A stretch of DNA of 5,707 bases from Nitriliruptoraceae bacterium (GTDB lineage: Bacteria; Actinomycetota; Nitriliruptoria; Nitriliruptorales; Nitriliruptoraceae). A program made the position numbers and the translations under genes. Below the pieces are notes generated by a model. That model saw only the letters and a program-made list of their open reading frames with translations, did no database searches and was not told the DNA's origin. Positions 1 through 5,707 of the stretch are shown one piece after another (the first letter of the stretch is position 1; each line of letters begins with the position of its first letter). Where the stretch lies: NCBI GenBank assembly GCA_007116505.1, contig SKII01000173.1, positions 1 to 5,707 on the forward strand, read 5' to 3'.

Positions 1-928
<928 letters not shown>

Positions 929-930
929 AA

Positions 931-968
931 GGCGGCCGCTGGCAGGCAGCCGCTGACGGGCGGCCGCT
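931..968. terminator. Possible bidirectional terminator hairpin between methyltransferase and folD
   Basis: The palindromes at 932-939 and 960-967 can pair into a GC-only stem that is the same in transcripts from either strand. It starts just past both stop codons, where a shared terminator is expected. There is no U-tract, as is common in high-GC actinobacteria, so this is a structural inference only. Confidence 0.35.
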
Positions 969-972
969 GACG
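931..972. repeat. Three tandem copies of a 14-base repeat at a convergent gene junction
   Basis: Units are GGCGGCCGCTGGCA (931-944), GGCAGCCGCTGACG (945-958) and GGCGGCCGCTGACG (959-972). Units 2 and 3 differ at one base. The array fills 42 of the 50 bases between the methyltransferase stop (926-928) and the folD stop (979-981, minus strand). Units 1 and 3 each contain the 8-base palindrome GCGGCCGC (932-939 and 960-967), so they can pair with each other to form an 8-bp stem (10 with two G-U pairs) around an 18-20-base loop. No T-run follows on either side. Confidence 0.85.
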
Positions 973-978
973 CACGCC

Positions 979-1845
979 TCAGGCGAGGCCGCGTCGCAGC
1001 CGTGCCGCGGTCAGCGTGTTCTGCAGCAGCATCGTGACGGTCATCGGACCGACACCGCCCGGCACGGGCGTGATCGCACCCGCGACCTCCGCCACGCCAT
1101 CGAAGTCGACGTCGCCGACGAGACGCCCGTCGTCGGTCCGGTTCGTCCCCACGTCGATGACGACCGCACCGGGCCGGACCATGTCGGCGGTGATGAGACC
1201 CGGCTGCCCGACCGCAGCGACGACGACGTCCGCCCGCCGGCAGACCTCGCCGAGGTCGCGCGTCCGCGAGTGCGCGAGGGTGACGGTCGCATCCCTGCCC
1301 TTGAGCGTGAGCATGATCGACAGCGGACGCCCCACGAGCGTCGAGCGTCCGACGATCACGATGTCGGCACCACGGCAGTCCACGCCGGCCTCGTCGAGCA
1401 GCTCCAGCACGCCTGCGGGCGTGCAGGCGAGGAAGGACGGCTCGCCGTTCGCGAGCAGACCCGCCGTGTAGGGGTTCAGCGCGTCGACGTCCTTCTCGGG
1501 CGCGACGCGGCGCTGGACCTCGCGCGCGTCGAGACCGTCGGGCAGCGGCAGCTGGACGAGGATGCCGTCGACGCTGTCATCGGCGTTGAGCCGGTCGACG
1601 AGCGCGAGGAGCTCGTCCTGCGAGGTGTCCGCGGGCAGCACGTGCTGCTGCGAGCGCATGCCGGCGGCCTCCGTCGCGCGGTGCTTCATCCCGACGTAGG
1701 TCTGCGACGCCGGGTCGTCGCCGCCGAGCACCGCGGCGGGCCCCGGCACGACGCCGTGCTCGGCGGTCAGCCGCGCCACGTCGTCCGCGATGCGGGTGCG
1801 GACCGTGTTCGCGAGCGCGCGGCCGTCGATGATGCGTGCGGTCAT
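979..1845 (-). CDS. folD: Bifunctional methylenetetrahydrofolate dehydrogenase / methenyltetrahydrofolate cyclohydrolase FolD
   Basis: FolD oxidises 5,10-methylene-THF to 5,10-methenyl-THF with NADP+ and hydrolyses that to 10-formyl-THF, in the cytoplasm. The 288-residue length is usual for the family. The catalytic residues sit at the same numbers as in E. coli FolD: Y50 and K54 in YVGMK, Q98 in [10 protein letters not shown], and D121 in KDVDALNP. The C-terminal dinucleotide-binding domain has [13 protein letters not shown] (162-174), VIDVGTNR (229-236) and the signature [10 protein letters not shown] (260-269). The ATG at 1843-1845 follows GGAGGAG (complement of 1851-1857) at five bases. 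It is third in the purN-purH-folD operon, 20 bases after the purH stop, and supplies 10-formyl-THF to both upstream enzymes. An in-frame extension upstream to about 2256 lies inside purH and is not the gene. Assignment is very secure. Confidence 0.97.
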   Translation of the reverse strand: MTARIIDGRALANTVRTRIADDVARLTAEHGVVPGPAAVLGGDDPASQTYVGMKHRATEAAGMRSQQHVLPADTSQDELLALVDRLNADDSVDGILVQLPLPDGLDAREVQRRVAPEKDVDALNPYTAGLLANGEPSFLACTPAGVLELLDEAGVDCRGADIVIVGRSTLVGRPLSIMLTLKGRDATVTLAHSRTRDLGEVCRRADVVVAAVGQPGLITADMVRPGAVVIDVGTNRTDDGRLVGDVDFDGVAEVAGAITPVPGGVGPMTVTMLLQNTLTAARLRRGLA

Positions 1846-1865
1846 GGCTGCTCCTCCAGGGTCGC

Positions 1866-3440
1866 TCAGTGGCGGAAGTGCCGGCGGCCGGTGAGGACCA
1901 TCGCGATGCCGTGCTCGTCGGCGGCGGCGATGACCTCGTCGTCCCGCACGGAGCCTCCCGGCTGCACGATCGCGACGATACCGGCGGCGGCGAGCGCGTC
2001 CACGGCGTCGCGGAAGGGGAAGAACGCGTCGCTGGCCGCGACCGCGCCCTGCTGACGCCCGCCCGCACGCTCGACGGCGAGGCGCACGCTGTCGACGCGG
2101 CTCATCTGCCCCGCTCCGACGCCGACGATCCGGCGGTCGCGTGCAGCGACGATGGCGTTGGACGACGCGTGCTTCGCGACGGTCCACGCGAGGCGGAGGT
2201 CGGCCTCGAGCCCGGCGTCGAGCGACCGCGCGCTGACCGTGCGCCACTCGCCCCACGGCTCCTCACCGGCGTCGGTGGTCTGGACGAGCACGCCACCGTC
2301 GATCGAGCGCACCTGCAGCTCGGGACCCGGCCGCGCGGCGTCCGCGTGCTCGAGGACGCGGAGGTTCGCCTTCGCCGCGAGGACCTCGCGCGCCTCTGCA
2401 TCGAAGCCTGGAGCGACGACGACCTCGGTGAACACGCCGGTGATCGCGCGTGCCGTCGCCCCGTCGACCGGCCGGTTGAGCGCGACGATGCCGCCGAAGG
2501 CGCTGACGGGATCGCCCGCCAGCGCGCCCTCGTAGGCCTCGAGCAACGTCGACGCGACGGCGACGCCCGACGGGTTCGTGTGCTTGATGATGACGACCGC
2601 CGGCTCGTCGAACTCGGCGACGAGCGACCAGGCGGCGTGCGTGTCGAGCAGGTTGTTGAACGACAGCTCCTTGCCGCCGAGCTGGCGCGCTCCGGCGACA
2701 CCCCGGCGCGCGCCCGGGAGCCGATAGAGGGCGGCCGCCTGGTGCGGGTTCTCGCCGTAGCGCAGGCTCGCCGTCCGCTCGAGCGGCAGGCCGAGGAACG
2801 CCGGTGGCGCGCTCGGCGCGTCGGCGTCGTCCTCCTCGCGGGTCGCGAACCACGTGGCGATCGCCGCGTCGTAGGCGGCCGTGTGCCGGAACGCGGTCGC
2901 GGCGAGCTCGCGGCGCAGCGGCGCGCTGAGCCCATCGTGCTCCTCGAGGTCGGAGAGCACCCGTGCATGGTCGGCAGGATCGACGACGACGCCCACCGAG
3001 CCGTGGTTCTTCGCCGCCGCCCGCAGCATCGTCGGTCCACCGACATCGATCATCTCGACGACGTCAGGGTCGGGCGCGCCGGAGGCGACCGTCCGCTCGA
3101 ACGGGTAGAGGTTCACGACGACGAGGTCGATCGGCGCGACACCCAGCTCGACGAGCTGCGCGAGGTGGTCCGGGTCGGAGCGGTCGGCGAGGATCCCGGC
3201 GTGCACGTTCGGATGCAGCGTCTTCACGCGGCCGCCAAGGCACTCGGGGAAGCCGGTCACGTCGGCGACCTCGACGACGTCGACGCCGGCCTCGCGGATC
3301 GTCGCGGCCGTCGAGCCGGTCGACACGATGCGGACACCCCGCTCGGCGAGCGCAGCGGCGAGCTCGGGTACGCCGGTCTTGTCGAAACAGCTGATGAGTG
3401 CGCTGCGGACGGGGGTGACGGTGGGGTCGCTGCTGGCCAT
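1866..3440 (-). CDS. purH: Bifunctional AICAR transformylase / IMP cyclohydrolase PurH
   Basis: PurH carries out the last two steps of purine synthesis: formyl transfer from 10-formyl-THF to AICAR, then cyclisation of FAICAR to IMP. At 524 residues it is full length. The N-terminal MGS-like cyclohydrolase domain (about 12-200) shows [13 protein letters not shown] (40-52), [16 protein letters not shown] (69-84) and [16 protein letters not shown] (130-145). The transformylase domain follows with [12 protein letters not shown] (225-236), the catalytic Lys-His pair K286-H287 in [18 protein letters not shown] (310-318), [10 protein letters not shown] (442-451) and SDAFFPFRD (470-478). The ATG at 3438-3440 has GGAG (complement of 3447-3450) six to seven bases upstream. 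It lies 44 bases after purN, across a short tandem repeat, and 20 bases before folD. All landmark residues are present. Confidence 0.97.
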   Translation of the reverse strand: MASSDPTVTPVRSALISCFDKTGVPELAAALAERGVRIVSTGSTAATIREAGVDVVEVADVTGFPECLGGRVKTLHPNVHAGILADRSDPDHLAQLVELGVAPIDLVVVNLYPFERTVASGAPDPDVVEMIDVGGPTMLRAAAKNHGSVGVVVDPADHARVLSDLEEHDGLSAPLRRELAATAFRHTAAYDAAIATWFATREEDDADAPSAPPAFLGLPLERTASLRYGENPHQAAALYRLPGARRGVAGARQLGGKELSFNNLLDTHAAWSLVAEFDEPAVVIIKHTNPSGVAVASTLLEAYEGALAGDPVSAFGGIVALNRPVDGATARAITGVFTEVVVAPGFDAEAREVLAAKANLRVLEHADAARPGPELQVRSIDGGVLVQTTDAGEEPWGEWRTVSARSLDAGLEADLRLAWTVAKHASSNAIVAARDRRIVGVGAGQMSRVDSVRLAVERAGGRQQGAVAASDAFFPFRDAVDALAAAGIVAIVQPGGSVRDDEVIAAADEHGIAMVLTGRRHFRH

Positions 3441-3453
3441 GATGCGCTCCGGA

Positions 3454-3480
3454 CGGGACGGTCGGGACGGTCGGGACGTG
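3454..3480. repeat. 9-base tandem repeat in the purN-purH spacer
   Basis: CGGGACGGT occurs at 3454-3462 and 3463-3471, followed by a partial third copy CGGGACG (3472-3478). It occupies most of the 44 bases between the purN stop and the purH start. In the mRNA it is a C-rich unstructured stretch just upstream of the purH ribosome binding site. No obvious hairpin forms within it. Confidence 0.75.
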
Positions 3481-3484
3481 ACGT

Positions 3485-4093
3485 TCAGGACGGGAGGATG
3501 GTGGCGCGACCGTCCGCTATGCGGACGCGGTCGCGGGCGAGCAGGTCGACCGCGTGGGGCAGGAGGCGATGCTCGACCGCGTGCAGCCGGGCGTGCAGCT
3601 GCTCGCGCGTGTCGCCCGGGAGGACGTCGACCGCCTCCTGCGCCAGGATGGGGCCGTGGTCGACGAGCTCGTCGACGAGGTGGACGGTGACGCCGGTGAC
3701 GCGCACCCCTGCGGCCAGCGCGTCACCGACGGCATCGGCGCCACGGAAGGCCGGCAGGAGCGACGGGTGGACGTTCACGACGCGGCCGGGCCAGCGCGAG
3801 AGGAACGCGGCGCTGAGGATGCGCATGAACCCGGCGAGCACGACGATGTCGGCCTCGTGCGCCGCGACGGTCTCGGCGAGCCGCGCCTCCCAGGCAGCCC
3901 TGTCCGCACGGTCGAACGGGACCGTGGCGGTCGCGAGCCCACGCGCCGTCGCGCGACCGACGGCGGGGGCGCCCTCGACGTCGCCGACCACCACCGAGAT
4001 CGACGCGGCGACGTCACCACGGTCGACCGCGTCGGCGAGCGCGAGCATGTTGCTCCCCGACCCGGACACGAGGACCGCGAGCCGCGCGCTCAT
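3485..4093 (-). CDS. purN: Phosphoribosylglycinamide formyltransferase PurN (GART)
   Basis: PurN transfers the formyl group of 10-formyl-THF to GAR, giving FGAR, the third step of de novo purine synthesis. The protein has 202 residues, normal for the family. The N-terminal phosphate-binding loop is VLVSGSGSNMLAL (7-19). The catalytic triad is visible: N107 and H109 in NVHPSLLP, and D145 in HLVDELVDHGP, corresponding to N106, H108 and D144 of E. coli. AGFMRILSAAFL (87-98) is also typical. The ATG at 4091-4093 is chosen because the family begins just before the VLVSGSGSN strand; an earlier in-frame ATG at 4190-4192 adds 33 unconserved residues. The upstream G-rich GGGGGGCGGC is only a weak Shine-Dalgarno. 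It is first of the purN-purH-folD operon and diverges from the tRNA gene. Confidence 0.96.
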   Translation of the reverse strand: MSARLAVLVSGSGSNMLALADAVDRGDVAASISVVVGDVEGAPAVGRATARGLATATVPFDRADRAAWEARLAETVAAHEADIVVLAGFMRILSAAFLSRWPGRVVNVHPSLLPAFRGADAVGDALAAGVRVTGVTVHLVDELVDHGPILAQEAVDVLPGDTREQLHARLHAVEHRLLPHAVDLLARDRVRIADGRATILPS

Positions 4094-4163
4094 GCCGCCC
4101 CCCGCGTCGCTGTCCGGACCTGCGCTCCGCACAGCGCTGAGGGCGTGCGGGGCCGGACCGGTG

Positions 4164-4169
4164 AGCGTA
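4164..4169 (-). promoter_or_regulatory. Possible -10 element of the purN operon
   Basis: The minus strand reads TACGCT, matching TAnnnT, about 70 bases before the purN ATG. It is the same hexamer as in the inverted repeat near mdh. No convincing -35 lies at 16-18 bases. No purine or folate riboswitch fold was recognised in the leader. This is a weak prediction. Confidence 0.3.
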
Positions 4170-4180
4170 ACGGCCCGACC

Positions 4181-4209
4181 GTGACGCGACATGTCACCGC
4201 GCCTACCCT
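4181..4209 (+). promoter_or_regulatory. Predicted promoter of the tRNA gene
   Basis: GTGACG (4181-4186) matches four of six bases of TTGACA. A 17-base spacer then leads to TACCCT (4204-4209), which fits TAnnnT. Transcription would start near 4216, just ahead of the mature tRNA 5' end at 4219. Spacing and position both fit a housekeeping sigma promoter. Confidence 0.55.
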
Positions 4210-4218
4210 CGGCACCGA

Positions 4219-4295
4219 GCGGGCGTATCCCAACCGGCAGAGGAAGGGGACTTAAAATCCTCGAAGTGTGGGTTCGAGTCCCACCGCCCGCACCA
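4219..4295 (+). tRNA. tRNA-Leu (anticodon UAA) with a short variable loop
   Basis: A full cloverleaf can be drawn. The acceptor arms GCGGGCG (4219-4225) and CGCCCGC (4285-4291) pair perfectly. T8-A9 is followed by a Leu-like D arm, TCC (4228-4230) with GGA (4242-4244) around CAACCGGCAGA. The anticodon stem GGGGA/TCCTC (4246-4250, 4258-4262) has one G-T pair. The loop CTTAAAA puts TAA at 4253-4255, reading UUA Leu codons. The T arm is GTGGG-TTCGAGT-CCCAC (4268-4284), then discriminator A (4292) and an encoded CCA (4293-4295). Leu identity is supported by the anticodon, A73 and the D-loop layout. The odd part is the variable region, only GAAGT (4263-4267), where bacterial tRNA-Leu normally has a long class II arm. 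There is no intron. Charging by LeuRS is inferred, not shown. Confidence 0.88.
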
Positions 4296-4297
4296 CG

Positions 4298-4747
4298 TCA
4301 GCCTGTCGGATCCACACCGAGCTCGCCGAGCAGGCCACGGACGCGCTGCTCGATCTCGTCGCGGATCGGCCGGACGGCCTCGACCCCCTTGCCCGCGGGG
4401 TCCGGGAGCGGCCAGTCGACGTAGCGCTTGCCGGGCAGGACCGGGCACGTGTCGCCGCAGCCCATCGTGACGACGACGTCCGCCGCCTCGAGGTCCGTCA
4501 TGTCCCAGCGGCGAGGCTGACGGGAGCGGAGGTCGATGCCGACCTCGTCCATCGCCTCGACCGCCGCGGGGTTCACGGCGTCAGCGGGCTCCGAGCCCGC
4601 CGAGAGGACGTCGACGACGCCCCCGCCGAGCTCCTCGAGCCAGCCGGCCGCCATCTGCGACCTTCCGGCGTTGTGGACGCACAGGAAGAGCACGGACGGG
4701 CGTTCGCCGCCCTCCACGTCCGTGGCGTCGCTCAGGTCTGGTGCCAT
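4298..4747 (-). CDS. arsC: Arsenate reductase, ArsC / low-molecular-weight phosphatase fold
   Basis: This protein is predicted to reduce arsenate to arsenite in the cytoplasm, using a phosphatase-like P-loop and redox cysteines. It has 149 residues. The active-site loop is C23-VHNAG-R29-S30 (CX5R) in VLFLCVHNAGRSQMAAGW. Further along are MGCGDTCPVLPGKRYVDW (95-112), with C97 and C101 as likely resolving cysteines, and DPAGK (116-120), typical of LMW-PTP-type ArsC. The CGDTC spacing differs from the wider pair of Staphylococcus pI258 ArsC and recalls actinobacterial enzymes, some of which are mycothiol-dependent. The ATG at 4745-4747 has GGAGGA (complement of 4753-4758) five bases upstream, preferred over an in-frame ATG at 4804. 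The first 17 residues are a variable extension. It follows phoU on the same strand and converges on the tRNA with a two-base gap. A protein tyrosine phosphatase role is less likely. Confidence 0.87.
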   Translation of the reverse strand: MAPDLSDATDVEGGERPSVLFLCVHNAGRSQMAAGWLEELGGGVVDVLSAGSEPADAVNPAAVEAMDEVGIDLRSRQPRRWDMTDLEAADVVVTMGCGDTCPVLPGKRYVDWPLPDPAGKGVEAVRPIRDEIEQRVRGLLGELGVDPTG

Positions 4748-4777
4748 CGTCGTCCTCCGAGTCCGTGGACCATCGTC

Positions 4778-4800
4778 ACGGGGCACGTGCGCGCCCCCGT
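4778..4800. promoter_or_regulatory. Short inverted repeat upstream of arsC
   Basis: ACGGGG (4778-4783) and CCCCGT (4795-4800) are perfect 6-base inverted arms around 11 bases that contain most of the palindrome GCACGTGC (4783-4790). It lies between phoU and arsC and touches the left edge of the PHO-box-like repeat. It could end the phoU transcript or be part of the arsC leader. There is no U-tract. Confidence 0.3.
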
Positions 4801-4831
4801 TCACCTCGCGTTCACCTCAGGGTAAACACCG
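4799..4831 (+). promoter_or_regulatory. PHO-box-like PhoP operator (11-base direct repeats)
   Basis: Two adjacent 11-base units, GTTCACCTCGC (4799-4809) and GTTCACCTCAG (4810-4820), match at nine positions. A degenerate third unit, GGTAAACACCG (4821-4831), shares six positions with unit 2. This fits the 11-base direct-repeat PHO box of Streptomyces PhoP, whose core is GTTCACC. The site lies 52-84 bases upstream of the arsC ATG, in the phoU-arsC gap. The repeats read on the plus strand, away from arsC, although the third unit read on the minus strand contains GTTTACC. A neighbouring phosphate-type response regulator gene strengthens the assignment. Confidence 0.7.
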
Positions 4832-4836
4832 GGATG

Positions 4837-4842
4837 TAGCGT
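4837..4842 (+). promoter_or_regulatory. Possible -10 element downstream of the PHO box, reading antisense to phoU
   Basis: TAGCGT fits TAnnnT and lies 16 bases after unit 2 of the PHO box, so unit 2 covers the -35 region as at PhoP-activated promoters. A transcript would start near 4849 and run on the plus strand, antisense through phoU. A six-base match is weak evidence alone. Confidence 0.3.
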
Positions 4843-4854
4843 CCCGCCGAGCGC

Positions 4855-5523
4855 TCAGCGGGGGTCGTTCCCGAGCAGCTCGACGGAGACACCGGTGACG
4901 GCGAACACCGCCTGCTCGGCGATGTCGACCCCATGGTCGGCGTAGCGCTCGATGCGTCGACTGAGCCCGATGGCCTGCGCCGCCCAGGGGAGACGCTCCG
5001 CGTCGGAGCCGGCAGCTGCGACGAGCTGCTCGAAGATCGCGAGCTCGAGCCGGTCGACCCGGTCGTCGGCGACCGCGACGCTGCGCGCGAGGTCCTCGTC
5101 GAGCGCGAGCAGCGCCCGCATGGACGTCCGACCGACCTCGCGGGCGTGCCCGGACATCTCGACGATGAGCTCCACGACCTGCTCGTCGCGCGGCAGCTGC
5201 AGCAGACGTATCGTCGCGCGGGCGACCGACACCGCATGGTCGCCCATCCGCTCGAGGTGCAGCGCCGAGTGCAGGAACGCCGTCAGCAGCCGGAGGTCCC
5301 GACCGACAGGTGCCTGCAGCGCGACGGTCGTGAGGATGCCGTGCTGCACCTCGACGTGGCGCTGGTCGACGGCGCGGTCGGCATAGATGACCTCCTCCGC
5401 GCGGACACGGTCCCCCTCGGCGAGCGCCGAGACGGCCTTGCCGAGCATGGCGTCCGCCCGCTCGCTCATGTCGACGAGCATGCTGCGCAGCTCGTCGATC
5501 GAACGGTCCAGTTCCTCACGCAT
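4855..5523 (-). CDS. phoU: Phosphate signalling protein PhoU
   Basis: PhoU is a cytoplasmic, peripheral-membrane regulator linking the PstSCAB phosphate transporter to the phosphate two-component system; it keeps the system off when phosphate is ample. The protein has 222 residues, normal length, and is predicted all-helical. The two PhoU repeats each carry the conserved metal-binding (E/D)xxxD motif: E91-RMG-D95 in LHLERMGDHAVSVA, and E192-RYA-D196 in RRIERYADHGVDIAEQAVF. The ATG at 5521-5523 is preceded by GGAG (complement of 5530-5533) at about six bases, with a second AGGAG just upstream. It diverges from a response regulator gene with only 41-44 bases between start codons, an arrangement common for phosphate regulators in actinobacteria. 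No pst genes are in the window. arsC follows after 107 bases. Confidence 0.95.
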   Translation of the reverse strand: MREELDRSIDELRSMLVDMSERADAMLGKAVSALAEGDRVRAEEVIYADRAVDQRHVEVQHGILTTVALQAPVGRDLRLLTAFLHSALHLERMGDHAVSVARATIRLLQLPRDEQVVELIVEMSGHAREVGRTSMRALLALDEDLARSVAVADDRVDRLELAIFEQLVAAAGSDAERLPWAAQAIGLSRRIERYADHGVDIAEQAVFAVTGVSVELLGNDPR

Positions 5524-5567
5524 GGTGTGCTCCTGCTCCTAGTGTTCCTACCGACGAAGGTCCGATG

Positions 5568-5707
5568 ATGCCGAAGATCCTGCTGGTCGAGGACGAGCGC
5601 TCGATCGCCGAGGGGCTCAAGGTGAGCCTCGAGTCCGAGGGGTTCCAGGTCGCCTGGGCGAAGGACGGCCATGAGGCGCTCTCCGCCTGGGAGCGGGTGC
5701 GCCCCGA
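5568..5707 (+). CDS. Response regulator, receiver domain start (PhoP/RegX3/PhoB type likely), runs off the right edge
   Basis: This is the N-terminal end of a two-component response regulator. The 46 visible codons begin MPKILLVEDERSIAEGLKVS, with the acidic Mg2+-binding pair E8-D9 after the first strand. They continue SEGFQVAWAKDGHEALSAWE, the usual helix 1-strand 2-helix 2 pattern of an OmpR-type receiver. The window stops before the phospho-accepting Asp and the DNA-binding domain. Two ATGs are in tandem at 5565 and 5568; the second is preferred because GAAGG (5556-5560) is then seven bases away. Divergence from phoU and the nearby PHO-box-like site suggest the phosphate-starvation regulator, but this is context, not sequence proof. 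A sensor kinase would be expected nearby and is not in view. Confidence 0.85.
   Translation, partial: MPKILLVEDERSIAEGLKVSLESEGFQVAWAKDGHEALSAWERVRP

Noticed and set aside
931..972. CRISPR-like array
   Set aside because: The 14-base units are directly adjacent with no spacers and no cas gene is near.
1846..2256. Upstream extension of folD to 425 codons
   Set aside because: The extra part lies within purH in another frame and has no similarity to FolD; the ATG at 1843-1845 has a strong Shine-Dalgarno and gives the usual length.
1836..4184. 782-codon open frame on the plus strand
   Set aside because: It lies antisense to the intact purH and purN genes, has no recognisable domain or ribosome binding site, and its composition is that of a reverse-strand shadow.
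4094..4192. N-terminal extension of purN from an ATG at 4190-4192
   Set aside because: Thirty-three residues without family similarity, overlapping the predicted tRNA promoter; PurN proteins begin just before the phosphate-binding loop.
4094..4218. Purine or tetrahydrofolate riboswitch ahead of purN
   Set aside because: No conserved riboswitch core could be matched by eye; only a weak -10 and the tRNA promoter were seen.
4219..4295. Group I intron in the tRNA-Leu(UAA) gene
   Set aside because: Such introns are well known at this anticodon in cyanobacteria, but here the anticodon loop CTTAAAA is uninterrupted.
4748..4804. Upstream start of arsC at 4802-4804
   Set aside because: It would place the PHO-box edge inside the gene and lacks a ribosome binding site, while the ATG at 4745-4747 has GGAGGA at the right distance.
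4933..5568. 211-codon plus-strand open frame across phoU
   Set aside because: It is the exact antisense shadow of the strongly supported phoU gene and shows no domain of its own.

Overview
This 5,707-base window is chromosomal DNA of a very high-GC bacterium, almost certainly an actinobacterium (Actinomycetota). The codon use is strongly G/C-ending, the malate dehydrogenase N-terminus is of the actinobacterial type, the gene order purN-purH-folD with mdh close by is typical of the phylum, the arsenate reductase resembles actinobacterial members, and a phosphate-type regulatory site resembles the 11-base direct repeats of Streptomyces. Genus cannot be read from the sequence. No mobile element, CRISPR array, rRNA or phage gene is visible.

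Layout, left to right. (1) Bases 1-134, minus strand: the first 44 codons of malate dehydrogenase (mdh). (2) Bases 135-292: a divergent control region holding a 9-base inverted repeat. (3) Bases 293-928, plus strand: a SAM-dependent methyltransferase resembling the METTL7/TMT1 thiol methyltransferases. (4) Bases 929-978: a convergent junction made almost wholly of three 14-base tandem repeats. (5) Bases 979-4093, minus strand: a compact one-carbon/purine operon transcribed purN, purH, folD. FolD makes 10-formyl-tetrahydrofolate, and both PurN and PurH use it as formyl donor, so the operon joins cofactor supply to its two consumers in IMP synthesis. (6) Bases 4219-4295, plus strand: a tRNA with a UAA (Leu) anticodon and an unexpectedly short variable loop. 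(7) Bases 4298-4747, minus strand: an ArsC-type arsenate reductase, whose stop codon lies two bases from the tRNA CCA end. (8) Bases 4748-4854: an intergenic stretch with a clear PHO-box-like direct repeat. (9) Bases 4855-5523, minus strand: phoU. (10) From 5568 to the window end, plus strand: the start of a response regulator, divergent from phoU and probably the phosphate regulator (PhoP/RegX3/PhoB type).

The right third reads as a phosphate/arsenate module: phoU, a response regulator, an arsenate reductase and a PhoP-type operator. Arsenate enters cells through phosphate transporters, so joint control would make sense. The observations most worth checking are the short-variable-loop tRNA-Leu(UAA), the PHO box whose orientation fits either arsC control or a transcript antisense to phoU running into the regulator gene, and the two repeat structures flanking the methyltransferase gene.
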